From assembly GCA_001994995.1 (NCBI GenBank), contig MDJM01000064.1, positions 1 to 64,000 on the forward strand: a stretch of 64,000 bases of DNA, in the 5' to 3' direction. Both the position numbers and the translations under genes were made by a program. Each line of letters opens with the position of its first letter. Within the stretch, counting starts at the first letter, position 1. The notes under the pieces were generated by a model. It saw only the letters and a list, made by a program, of their open reading frames with translations, made no database searches and was not told the DNA's origin. This document shows, in pieces, positions 1 to 7,917 of this stretch. Source of the DNA: Candidatus Parepulonipiscium sp. PG-Nuni2H_MBin01 (GTDB lineage: Bacteria; Bacillota; Clostridia; Lachnospirales; Cellulosilyticaceae).

Positions 1-1024
1 GATGTGCAATTGTTATTGTTGATGGGTCATCGCTTCCATCGGAATTTTTTCTTACCAATTTATTTACCACTGTACCTTCAATTCCTGCTGCTGTTGCAGT
101 ACATAATGCTCCTGTTAATGCATAACTTTTATGTGTTAATTGCATTGACATCATTCTCCCTAATATGTCCATGTCTTCAGATTTTATCAGCTCGCCTTTT
201 GAACTTGTGTAATCTGTAGGTTCAGCAACAATTGTCATTTTTGGCACACCTGGTGTTTCTTCAGCTGATTTTGTATAGTCTTCACAAAAACCTAGTTTCA
301 CTGCTGCAACGCCTCTTATTGCTTCTAGCTTTTCTAGTAATTCTGGATCAGAATCTATATCGTTTGGTAGTTCTATACCGGTTAATCCTACATCGCTAGC
401 TTTTACAAATACTAGTGGGTTTGATGAATCTACTAACGAGACTTCTATTTGGCCATACTTTGGTACATCTAGTGTATCCACAACATTACCTGTTGGCAAA
501 AGTTTACCTGTCATTGAACCTGCAGGGTCTTGAAAAGCTAATTTTACTACACTTGAGGTACCTGGCACTCCTGCTATTGCAAAGTCACCATTGTAGTTTA
601 CTTGACCATTTTCAGTTTTTACATGTGAGTAGATAATTTTTTTGGTATTTGTATTATAAATTCTTACTACTGTTTCATCACCATCAGCTACTGTAACAAG
701 CCCTTGTTCTATCGCATATGGCCCAACCGCAGAAGAGATATTTCCACAGTTGCCTTTATATGACACCATTGCTTTATCGATTGATACTTGCGCAAATGTA
801 TAATTGATATCCCAATCCGAATTATCAGATGTAGAGATTATTGCAACTTTACTTGTTGTGGATGTAGCGCCACCCAATCCATCAATTTGTAATTTATCTG
901 GGCTGCCCATTATTGATAGTAATATTGCATCCCATTGAGTTGTATCCGATGGTAAGTCTTTCTCTAAAATAAATACACCTTTGCTTGTGCCACCTCTAAA
1001 TATTGTACAGTTTAATTTGTTCAT
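1..1024 (-). CDS. PrpF-family isomerase, 3' end beyond the window
   Basis: The frame is open on the minus strand from an ATG at 1022-1024 to the window edge, so the C-terminus is missing. The N-terminus reads MNKLNCTIFRGGTSKGVF, the hallmark start of the PrpF family (2-methylaconitate and 4-oxalomesaconate isomerases, diaminopimelate-epimerase fold). A GNCGN motif carrying the conserved Cys follows near residue 100, and IAHP appears at the edge. A GGAGG site lies 3-8 nt upstream of the start. The family moves a double bond in unsaturated tricarboxylates. It lies downstream of an aconitase-family hydratase and a carboxylate transporter on the same strand, the same trio as E. coli ybhH-ybhI-ybhJ. 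The exact substrate is not readable from sequence. Confidence 0.9.
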   Translation of the reverse strand, partial: MNKLNCTIFRGGTSKGVFILEKDLPSDTTQWDAILLSIMGSPDKLQIDGLGGATSTTSKVAIISTSDNSDWDINYTFAQVSIDKAMVSYKGNCGNISSAVGPYAIEQGLVTVADGDETVVRIYNTNTKKIIYSHVKTENGQVNYNGDFAIAGVPGTSSVVKLAFQDPAGSMTGKLLPTGNVVDTLDVPKYGQIEVSLVDSSNPLVFVKASDVGLTGIELPNDIDSDPELLEKLEAIRGVAAVKLGFCEDYTKSAEETPGVPKMTIVAEPTDYTSSKGELIKSEDMDILGRMMSMQLTHKSYALTGALCTATAAGIEGTVVNKLVRKNSDGSDDPSTITIAH

Positions 1025-1126
1025 AGTATTTCCTCCCTTATTAATTTTTGATCTTGTTAACTTAATAAATGAATTCTTTTCGCTCAACCTTTTATAGTAA
1101 TAATTACTGAGACCGTCGATTTTTTT

Positions 1127-1178
1127 CCGGGGTACGGGGACTGTGTCCCCACCATTGGCATTGCCCGTGGTCCCCATA
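1127..1178. repeat. GC-rich palindromic REP-like element
   Basis: A roughly 50-bp GC-rich patch sits in otherwise very AT-rich spacer. It contains the perfect hairpin GGGGAC-TGT-GTCCCC (1136-1150), preceded by CCGGGGTAC and followed by a second, looser GTGG/TCCCC half. Composition and form resemble short mobile palindromes of the REP type moved by IS200-like transposases. No transposase is present in the window. It lies between the hydratase and prpF genes and could also act as an intercistronic hairpin, but no T-run follows. Confidence 0.45.
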
Positions 1179-1202
1179 GATTCCATATTTAATTAACAAC
1201 TC

Positions 1203-3482
1203 CTAGTTTTTATAAAAATTGATTAATGAACCTTTTAATAACACTTCTTTTTCTTCTGGCTCTATATCATTTAAATTTAATTGAATTTGTTGTGTTGTAC
1301 CATTTTCCTTTATTAATGTTGCTGGTATTTGTTTTACGCCATTAGCTAATTTGTCTTTTATCTGTTCTAAGTAAATATAATCATTACGTTCTAGTTTATC
1401 CATAACACTTGGCTCTGCTGTAAATGGCAGTATACCCCAGTTTACTAGGTTTGAACGATAACGTTTTGTTGCATATTCCACACTGATGTTTGCTAGGCCT
1501 CCTAATACTTTTTGACAAGATGCAGCTTGCTCACGTGCCGAACCGTCTCCTGGTTTAACAGCATATACTAAGCTTCCAAAGCCGGTGGTTTTTAAAAACT
1601 CTTCTAAATTAGTAGTATCTTTTTGTACATGTGCTACTAGCTCTTCTAGGTCTTTTGATATATTTGTTTCTTCGCCTTTATCGATTAATCTTCTTTCTTC
1701 TTCAAGTGCAAGTATTTCCTTTGCACTACCTACATACTGTGGGTCACGTCTTGAAAGAGTATAATCAGACATTCTCTTTGGATTTGAGCGGTATGTTGCT
1801 GCGTCGCCTGATGGAATTAATTCATCGGTTGTTGTTACATCATCTTTTATTACAGCTGATACTTTTAATAGTATATTATCTTTAAGTTCTATCATTTCAG
1901 GCCATTCTGTGATGTTAGGACCGAATTTTAACTCGCTTTTATTATCAGGTTTTTCAAAACCATTATATACACGTTTGTATGGTATTTCATCAAATGTATA
2001 TTGTACTTTTGGTTCCGTAAAATCAATTTCTGTAGCGGCTGTTAATACTCCGCCGTTTAATGCTGTTGCAGCAATACTTCTGGCATCCATTAATGCTACT
2101 GATGTTAATTGTCCTTCGCCTGGTTTTGACCCTTCGCGATTTGGAAAATTACGTGTAGTATGTCTAATTGATAATGAGCCATGTGCTGGTACATCTCCAG
2201 CTCCAAAACAAGGACCACAGAATGCAGGTTTTATTATTGCGCCATTTTGTGTTAAATCTTTTGCACTATTATCATCTAACATTTTAGAATAGATAGGTGT
2301 GCTAGCAGGATATATATTTAAGGTAAAGTAATCATTTGTAAGTATATGGTCTTTTAAAATTTCACGTGTTGCTTGGATATTCTCATACATTCCACCAGCA
2401 CAACCTGCTATCTCAGCTTGGTCTACATGTAATTTGCCATCTTTAATTTTACTGCGTAAATCCAGTTTTAACTTTGGATTACTTATTTGTTTTTGAGCTT
2501 CTTGTTCCACTTTTGCTAAAATTTCTTCTAAATTTGCGTTTAGTTCATTAATGGTGTAAGCATTTTTAGGATGAAAAGGTAATGCTATCATACATTCAAT
2601 TTTACTTAAATCAATTCTGATAAGCCCGTCATAAAGTGCTATAGCCCCAGGTTTTAACTCTTTATATTCTTCTTTACGATTGTGGATTTCATAATATTCT
2701 TTAACTTTATCGTCTGTAGTCCAAATAGATGATAGGCAAGTAGTTTCAGTTGTCATAACATCAATACCATTTCTAAAATCAATAGATAAATCGTCAACTC
2801 CAGGTCCAACAAATTCCATAACTTTATTTTTTACAAAGCCGTTATCGAATACTTCGCGAATTAATGCTAATGCTACATCTTGAGGGCCCACACCATTTCT
2901 TAATTTGCCTTCTAAGTAAACAGCGATTACCTCAGGGTTTTTCATATCATAAGTATTATTAAGCAGCTGTTTTACAAGCTCTCCGCCACCTTCGCCAATA
3001 CCCATGCAACCTAATGCTCCGTATCTAGTATGACTGTCCGTACCTAAAATCATTTTACCGCAGCCTGCCATAACTTCTCTCATATATTGATGAATAACAG
3101 CTTGATTTGCAGGTACGAAAATACCACCATATTTTTTTGCTGATGTGAGACCAAATAAATGGTCATCATCATTTAGTGTACCACCAACTGCACACAAACT
3201 ATTGTGGCAGTTAGTTAAAACATAAGGGATAGGAAATTTTTCAAGACCGCTTGCTTTAGCAGTTTGCACTACCCCAACATATGTTAAGTCATGAGAGGTT
3301 AAGGAATCGAATTTTAATTTTAAGTTAGTTGTGTCACCTTCATTATGTGCTGCAAAAATACGTGCTGTCATAGTATTAGAAATTGCTACTTCTTCAGAAA
3401 CGCTACTATTTAAAATTGTACTATGTAGCGCGATTTCCTCATTATCATAGAGCCATACTTTTTCGTTGTTTAAAGTTATCAT
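1203..3482 (-). CDS. Aconitase-family hydratase (YbhJ-like)
   Basis: This 759-residue cytoplasmic enzyme belongs to the aconitase superfamily, which reversibly hydrates and dehydrates carboxylic acids on a [4Fe-4S] cluster. TDSHTRYGALGCMG near residue 150 matches the aconitase TDSHT signature. The predicted cluster ligands are Cys361 (AGCAGG) and Cys422/Cys425 (CGPC), giving the family spacing C-x60-C-x2-C. A swivel-like C-terminal domain follows from about residue 580. It is closer in length and motifs to the E. coli YbhJ group than to true aconitase or LeuC. It is transcribed after the MatC-like transporter (18-nt gap) and before prpF, which suggests hydration or isomerisation of an imported tricarboxylate. 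Which acid is an open question. Confidence 0.88.
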   Translation of the reverse strand: MITLNNEKVWLYDNEEIALHSTILNSSVSEEVAISNTMTARIFAAHNEGDTTNLKLKFDSLTSHDLTYVGVVQTAKASGLEKFPIPYVLTNCHNSLCAVGGTLNDDDHLFGLTSAKKYGGIFVPANQAVIHQYMREVMAGCGKMILGTDSHTRYGALGCMGIGEGGGELVKQLLNNTYDMKNPEVIAVYLEGKLRNGVGPQDVALALIREVFDNGFVKNKVMEFVGPGVDDLSIDFRNGIDVMTTETTCLSSIWTTDDKVKEYYEIHNRKEEYKELKPGAIALYDGLIRIDLSKIECMIALPFHPKNAYTINELNANLEEILAKVEQEAQKQISNPKLKLDLRSKIKDGKLHVDQAEIAGCAGGMYENIQATREILKDHILTNDYFTLNIYPASTPIYSKMLDDNSAKDLTQNGAIIKPAFCGPCFGAGDVPAHGSLSIRHTTRNFPNREGSKPGEGQLTSVALMDARSIAATALNGGVLTAATEIDFTEPKVQYTFDEIPYKRVYNGFEKPDNKSELKFGPNITEWPEMIELKDNILLKVSAVIKDDVTTTDELIPSGDAATYRSNPKRMSDYTLSRRDPQYVGSAKEILALEEERRLIDKGEETNISKDLEELVAHVQKDTTNLEEFLKTTGFGSLVYAVKPGDGSAREQAASCQKVLGGLANISVEYATKRYRSNLVNWGILPFTAEPSVMDKLERNDYIYLEQIKDKLANGVKQIPATLIKENGTTQQIQLNLNDIEPEEKEVLLKGSLINFYKN

Positions 3483-3500
3483 AATTTAAGTCCCCCTTAA

Positions 3501-4781
3501 TTAACCAATAAAACTATATAAACCAATCCAAGCTAAAAATACATTAAGTACCGAAACTCCGATACCTGCCATAAATAGCTGCCCAAATATTTTGTTTTGT
3601 TCTGCATCTGAAATTTTATTACCAGAAGTAGAAGCAACAGCAGCAAGAATTAATCCGCCTCCAGTAGAAGCTGGTGAGAATGCTGCAGAAAAAGAACCAG
3701 TCATAACACAGCTTAATAATTCAACGAATTCAACGTTTCCGCCAAACTCTGTAACAATACCACCTAGAGTAGGTATCATAGTTGGCATAACTACCCCAGT
3801 TGTAGAGCTTACAAAAGAAAGTAAACTACTTGCACCAGCAATGATTGCACCAGAAGTGCTTTCTGTCATAATTGAAAGTAATGCAGTTGTTAATAATGTA
3901 ATACCACCAAGTTGATTAACGATATTCATTAAAACTCCAACTCCACAGATTAGCATTAAAGTACCCCAAGGCACTTTAGCTAAAGCAGCTTTTTCATCAC
4001 AAATACCAATAAAGCTTAAAAGTGCAGCCATAAAGAAAGAAGCTAAGCCAACATCAATATTAAATCCAAGAACCATTGCAACCATAATACCCATAGCAAC
4101 GATTGTAATCCATTGTTCTTTGTTAAGCTTACCTAATGAAGCTCTATCTAAAGTTCCTTCACCTTTTTTTATAGATTTTCTAAATAGAATTGTAAATAAA
4201 ATAAAACAAACAAAGCCCCATAAAATAAGGTTATAGAATACTGGCATAGAAAACGTTGCAGGGTCATAACCAGAAGCTGAACCTAAGTTAGCACCAACAA
4301 TACCTGCTGGAGTAATAGGTGACATCGCAAAACCGTTTGTACCTGCTTTTACAACTAAAGCATAGAAAATTGGATTTTGTCCAGTTGAAACAGCAATAGT
4401 AATTGCAACAACTGTCATAAGTGCCCCCATTGAAATATTACCAGGACCAATAGCTGTTAAAAATCCTCCAAGTATCCATAAAATAAAAGGTACTAAATAA
4501 GTTTTATCACCTACTAAAGAAACAGTCTTTTTAGCTACCAATTCAAGTGTACCATTTACCTGAGCAACCCCGAATAAATAAGTAACCCCCACTAATTGAG
4601 TAAATAATTTTGCATCAAACCCCGCGTAAATAGATGAGTCGGATATCCCTGCAATTCTGCCTAATATGATTGAGGCACCAATTGCCAGTAGACCAATATT
4701 CATTTTTTTTAAAAACCCAACAGTGATAGTAACTACTAAAAATACTAGCGATATAATGTCTAAATATTGCGCCATAAACAT
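3501..4781 (-). CDS. MatC-like dicarboxylate/tricarboxylate transporter
   Basis: This 426-residue integral membrane protein has about 11-12 hydrophobic segments. The N-terminal half contains AIGPGNISMGALMTV and MSPITPAGIVGANLGSASG, patterns of the MatC / SLC13-like permeases that bring C4-dicarboxylates or tricarboxylates into the cell. A second related half holds SSTTGVVMPTMIPT and AAFSPASTGGGLI, an inverted-repeat arrangement typical of this ion-transporter superfamily. It is the first gene of a minus-strand operon with the hydratase and PrpF-family isomerase, so its substrate is probably the one they process. The start is an ATG preceded by AAGGAGA. Confidence 0.85.
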   Translation of the reverse strand: MFMAQYLDIISLVFLVVTITVGFLKKMNIGLLAIGASIILGRIAGISDSSIYAGFDAKLFTQLVGVTYLFGVAQVNGTLELVAKKTVSLVGDKTYLVPFILWILGGFLTAIGPGNISMGALMTVVAITIAVSTGQNPIFYALVVKAGTNGFAMSPITPAGIVGANLGSASGYDPATFSMPVFYNLILWGFVCFILFTILFRKSIKKGEGTLDRASLGKLNKEQWITIVAMGIMVAMVLGFNIDVGLASFFMAALLSFIGICDEKAALAKVPWGTLMLICGVGVLMNIVNQLGGITLLTTALLSIMTESTSGAIIAGASSLLSFVSSTTGVVMPTMIPTLGGIVTEFGGNVEFVELLSCVMTGSFSAAFSPASTGGGLILAAVASTSGNKISDAEQNKIFGQLFMAGIGVSVLNVFLAWIGLYSFIG

Positions 4782-5238
4782 TCTCCTTTCTTATGTGTTA
4801 AATTTTTTAGATATTATGTATAAATAAATTAGAATTAGATGGAATTAATAATATATTTTTACAACTACTATCTGAATTTAACTTAAAATTTATTAATAAC
4901 TTGCTGTAAATATATAGTACCATTTTAATTTATTTAAGTAAAATACTTAATTGTTATATAACTTATAACTATAATCTATATTTTGGTAAAATTTAGTAGT
5001 ACTTATTAGTTATACTAGGAGAAGTGCATAACTAATAATATAGTTAGTTTTATCTAAATTTATAAGTATAAATAAGATAAGACTAGTTAATTTATTATAT
5101 ATGTCCCCTTTATAAGCAAAAAAGAAAAATTATAGAGTAAAGTTGTATTAAAAAGAAAAAAATTGGTAAAAATTTAACATATATAAAAATAAAGGAGACC
5201 CTATCTGTAAAGGTTATGAGTTTAACACAAATCAATAG
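4782..5238. other. Divergent intergenic region, AT-rich
   Basis: No gene is seen in this 457-bp stretch between the transporter (left) and the DUF815 region (right). Visible elements are a perfect palindrome TTAAGTA-AAA-TACTTAA at 4934-4950 and the word TTTAACTTAAA at 4877-4887, both in the upstream region of the transporter operon. I could not assign a convincing -35/-10 pair to either side. A riboswitch-like core is not apparent. Confidence 0.5.
4934..4950. promoter_or_regulatory. Palindromic operator candidate upstream of transporter operon
   Basis: TTAAGTA and TACTTAA form a perfect 7-bp dyad around a 3-nt centre, about 155 bp upstream of the carboxylate transporter start. Its size fits a dimeric repressor site. 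No regulator gene is adjacent, so the assignment rests on symmetry alone, and AT-rich DNA produces such dyads by chance. Confidence 0.25.
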
Positions 5239-5331
5239 ATGCAAGAAAAGTTTATTAGTAGAGAGGAGGTAGCAAGAATATGCCCATTTATTGAAGAGGG
5301 AGTATTCTTGCTAAATTTAGATGAAATTTAA
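5239..5331 (+). CDS. Candidate 30-residue leader peptide upstream of DUF815 gene
   Basis: A 30-codon frame begins with MQEKFISREEVARICPF and stops with TAA 11 nt inside the following DUF815 gene. Its composition looks protein-like. It would explain how the downstream gene is translated, because that gene has no Shine-Dalgarno sequence at a normal distance and could be read by termination-reinitiation. Against it, I see no good ribosome site 5-12 nt before its own ATG, and an in-frame stop lies directly upstream. It contains both arms of the inverted repeat at 5270-5313. Function unknown. Confidence 0.3.
   Translation: MQEKFISREEVARICPFIEEGVFLLNLDEI
5270..5313 (+). promoter_or_regulatory. Leader inverted repeat before DUF815 gene
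   Basis: TAGCAAGAATA (5270-5280) and TATTCTTGCTA (5303-5313) are perfect 11-bp complements separated by 22 nt. The loop carries the purine-rich GAGGGAG (5296-5302) and a second GAGGAGG lies just before the left arm (5263-5269). The right arm ends 7 nt before the DUF815 ATG. Folding could gate initiation or bring an SD-like loop close to the start. Confidence 0.45.
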
Positions 5332-6505
5332 TAAATTGCTTATTTACCGAAATTTTGAAGATGGAAATATTTTAGAAAATATTGAAGATAAACCTTATGA
5401 GTGTATTAATAAGATTATAGAGTTAGCCAATAACTATGGATTTGAAGGCAATCTATGGCATACGTTTTTAACATTTTTACTAGTAACTAATCAAAATGGC
5501 TATAGTTTGGCCTGTGAACTAACAGGTGATGTAGACGGTAGTATTAACCAGCTTGTTTATAATGATTTTAAGTTAATCAAAAAGTGGTTTGAATATGACT
5601 TAGCTATGGGTAAAGCTTTAAAAGAGTATAAAGTAGTACAAAATTTTCCTAAGTTAATAAACTCTAATATGTGTAACACGCTAAATGCGCTGGCTGTTGA
5701 CTTAGCTAAAGCTCCTACTGTAAATGAGTTTAAAAATATAATTACAAATTATTATAAACAGTATGGTGTTGGTCAGTTTGGTTTATATAAAGCGTTCCGT
5801 TTTAATGGTAAAAAAATAGTGCCTGTAACAAATACTGCTGATGTGAAGTTAGATGATTTAATAGGGTATGAAATACAAAAGGCACAGTTAATTAGAAATA
5901 CAGAAGCATTTTTAGAAGGGCATGCGGCAAATAATTGTTTGCTATTTGGAGAAGCTGGTACAGGAAAGTCTACTTCTATTAAGGCGATTTTAAACCAGTA
6001 TTGTAACCGCGGATTACGTATTATTGAAGTTTATAAACATCAATTTGTAAATATTCATGAAGTTTTAAACCAGATTAAAAATAGACAGTATAAATTTATT
6101 ATATATATGGATGACTTATCATTTGAGGATTTTGAGACAGAATATAAGTATTTAAAATCAGTTATTGAAGGTGGTTTAGAATATTATAATGTTTTAATTT
6201 ATGCCACTTCAAACCGTCGGAATTTAATTCGCGAAGAGTTTAATGATAGAACAGATGTTCATGTTACTGATACTTTGCAGGAAAAGGTATCACTAGTATC
6301 TAGGTTTGGGGAGCTTATTTATTTTGGTAAACCTAATTTAGGGGAGTTTAATGAGATGGTCAGAACTTTAGCGATTAAGAATAATTTAGATATTGCAGAT
6401 GATGAACTCATTAAGTTGGCCAATGCTTGGGAGATTAGTCATAAGGGTAGAACGGGTAGAGCAGCTCAACAGTTTATAAATAATGTGATGACTTTTAAAA
6501 GATAG
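5321..6505 (+). CDS. DUF815-family AAA+ ATPase
   Basis: This 394-residue cytoplasmic protein has a helical N-terminal region (1-180) followed by an AAA+ core. Walker A is GEAGTGKS (210-217) and Walker B is FIIYMDD (Asp264/Asp265). A sensor-like YATSNRRNLI follows, and a C-terminal lid contains SHKGRTGRAAQQF. This layout matches the DUF815 (COG2607) ATPases, whose cellular role is not established. An in-frame TAG at 5318-5320 forces the start to 5321 or later. The nearest SD-like sequence is 18 nt upstream and separated by a hairpin arm, which is unusual. It is followed by a strong bidirectional terminator, so it is essentially monocistronic. Confidence 0.9.
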   Translation: MKFNKLLIYRNFEDGNILENIEDKPYECINKIIELANNYGFEGNLWHTFLTFLLVTNQNGYSLACELTGDVDGSINQLVYNDFKLIKKWFEYDLAMGKALKEYKVVQNFPKLINSNMCNTLNALAVDLAKAPTVNEFKNIITNYYKQYGVGQFGLYKAFRFNGKKIVPVTNTADVKLDDLIGYEIQKAQLIRNTEAFLEGHAANNCLLFGEAGTGKSTSIKAILNQYCNRGLRIIEVYKHQFVNIHEVLNQIKNRQYKFIIYMDDLSFEDFETEYKYLKSVIEGGLEYYNVLIYATSNRRNLIREEFNDRTDVHVTDTLQEKVSLVSRFGELIYFGKPNLGEFNEMVRTLAIKNNLDIADDELIKLANAWEISHKGRTGRAAQQFINNVMTFKR

Positions 6506-6506
6506 T

Positions 6507-6557
6507 AAAATAGAACTACAAAGCTGTATAACTGATACAGTGCTGTAGTTCTATTTT
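6507..6557. terminator. Bidirectional intrinsic terminator
   Basis: AAAATAGAACTACA (6507-6520) pairs perfectly with TGTAGTTCTATTTT (6544-6557), and the inner GCTGTA/TACAGT segment pairs further. T/A tracts on both sides serve the convergent DUF815 gene and the peptidase gene. Confidence 0.9.
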
Positions 6558-6578
6558 GGTTATTAAAAAATAGATATT

Positions 6579-7295
6579 TTATTTTTCAATATATATAGCG
6601 CCATCACCAACAATACCGCCAACAATATTATCATTTAACTTAATGCCCACGGCTTGTTTACCTAAACTCTCCCACCTATTAATAACTGTCTGTCGCCAAT
6701 ATGTCTCTAAAGCACCTGTATAAGGGTCATTTACATATATATAGTTATCATCATAGCCTACAACAATTAACGCATGTTCATGATATATCCATTGATATGT
6801 TCCATCATTTGGAGTTTCCCAAATAGGGCCATTTGCTGCTGCCACCATATTTATAGTTGCCCAAATCATTACTGGTTCACCACTGTCAATTGATTGTAAT
6901 ATTAATTCAAAAGTTTCACCGCCAAGGTTAATTGCACTATTTGGTAGATATTCATTAATCATATCTATTATAACTGGTGAATAAACTCCATATCCTTGTG
7001 TACTAAAGGGGTCACCGATAAACGCATTGTTAGGGTGCTCGCCATATCTAACATTATTTGAATAATAAGGTATGCTAGCTTTAGGCATGTCTGTTGCTAC
7101 TTCTTCTTTAGTTATATCCACGCCATAATATTGTAATAACATGGTTAGTGCAGTCGCTTCACAGCCAGTTGGTAATTCGGGATATTGTCCAATTATATTT
7201 ACTCCGTCTATCATTACTAACTCATTTGCATATGTGTATATTGGGATTAATAGTATCATTAGCATTATAAATATAGATTTACTCAATTTTCTCAT
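6579..7295 (-). CDS. Secreted C39-family (C39_2) cysteine peptidase-like protein
   Basis: This is a protein of 238 residues. The start is set at the ATG giving MRKLSKSIFIMLMILL because GAGGATG lies at a proper distance before it. An ATG 36 nt further upstream is open but lacks a ribosome site. A signal peptide ends near YTYANE. The mature part begins with a PELPTGCEATALTMLL motif holding the predicted catalytic Cys. EHALIVVGYD supplies the catalytic His and YVNDP the Asp or Asn, as in the C39_2 papain-like group. These proteins act outside the membrane on peptides or cell-wall-linked substrates. It stands alone and divergent from the DUF4430/ECF operon. Confidence 0.85.
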   Translation of the reverse strand: MRKLSKSIFIMLMILLIPIYTYANELVMIDGVNIIGQYPELPTGCEATALTMLLQYYGVDITKEEVATDMPKASIPYYSNNVRYGEHPNNAFIGDPFSTQGYGVYSPVIIDMINEYLPNSAINLGGETFELILQSIDSGEPVMIWATINMVAAANGPIWETPNDGTYQWIYHEHALIVVGYDDNYIYVNDPYTGALETYWRQTVINRWESLGKQAVGIKLNDNIVGGIVGDGAIYIEK

Positions 7296-7395
7296 ATAAC
7301 TCATCCTCATTTTTTTAATATATATATGCACTAGAATGACTTAAGAAAAGTTGTCCACGTTCAGTTTTTTAATTTTTTCTGCTTATCCCACATAC

Positions 7396-7424
7396 TTGAC
7401 GAAATTTTTTTACTATAGTATTAT
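7396..7424 (+). promoter_or_regulatory. Sigma-A promoter of DUF4430/ECF operon
   Basis: TTGACG (7396-7401), a 17-nt spacer and TATTAT (7419-7424) fit the housekeeping consensus. The leader to the first ATG is only about 30 nt, too short for a riboswitch. Confidence 0.8.
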
Positions 7425-7461
7425 GACTTTATGTATAAAGAAAATGAAAAGGAGCAATTAA

Positions 7462-7917
7462 ATGAAAAAAATAATTTTATTAATAACATTATTTTTAGTA
7501 GCATGCTCTTCTCAAGAAGAACCAGTTTCAAATTTTGAAGTAACTTTTTTAATAAAATGTGATACTTTGCTTGGTAACTTAGATAAAATTGATGAAATCA
7601 AACATTCTCTTATACCAGATAACGGTATTATATATGAAAATTATGCATTGGAAGCTTATGAAGGGGAGAGTGTTTTTGATATATTATTACGAGTAACGCG
7701 CGATAATAAAATTCATATGGAGTATGTGGATACACCAATATATAATTCTGCTTATATTGAAGGGATAAATAATTTATACGAATTTGATGCAGGTAATCTG
7801 AGTGGGTGGACATATAGAGTTAATGATGTGTTTCCGAATTATGGTTGTTCACAATATAAAGTTCAAGCTGGAGATATTGTAGAATGGATTTACGTTTATG
7901 ATAAGATGTTATTTTAG
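7462..7917 (+). CDS. DUF4430 lipoprotein (transcobalamin-like domain)
   Basis: This 151-residue secreted lipoprotein has signal MKKIILLITLFLVAC with the lipobox Cys at 15. The remainder is a compact domain with ESVFDILLRV, YNSAYIEGINNLYEFD and SGWTYRVND, the pattern of DUF4430, which resembles the beta-domain of transcobalamin. DUF4430 genes are commonly found beside ECF transporters and are suspected to capture corrinoids or similar ligands at the cell surface. Here the gene starts an operon with EcfT, fused EcfA and an S component, and overlaps ecfT by 20 nt. Ligand assignment is inference from context. Confidence 0.82.
   Translation: MKKIILLITLFLVACSSQEEPVSNFEVTFLIKCDTLLGNLDKIDEIKHSLIPDNGIIYENYALEAYEGESVFDILLRVTRDNKIHMEYVDTPIYNSAYIEGINNLYEFDAGNLSGWTYRVNDVFPNYGCSQYKVQAGDIVEWIYVYDKMLF

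Noticed and set aside
1909-2292. 127-codon plus-strand frame within the hydratase gene
   Set aside because: Antisense to the cluster-binding part of a well conserved enzyme, with no start signal.
7332-7461. Cobalamin riboswitch ahead of the DUF4430/ECF operon
   Set aside because: Looked for because of gene content, but the promoter leaves only about 30 nt of leader and no B12-box sequence is present.
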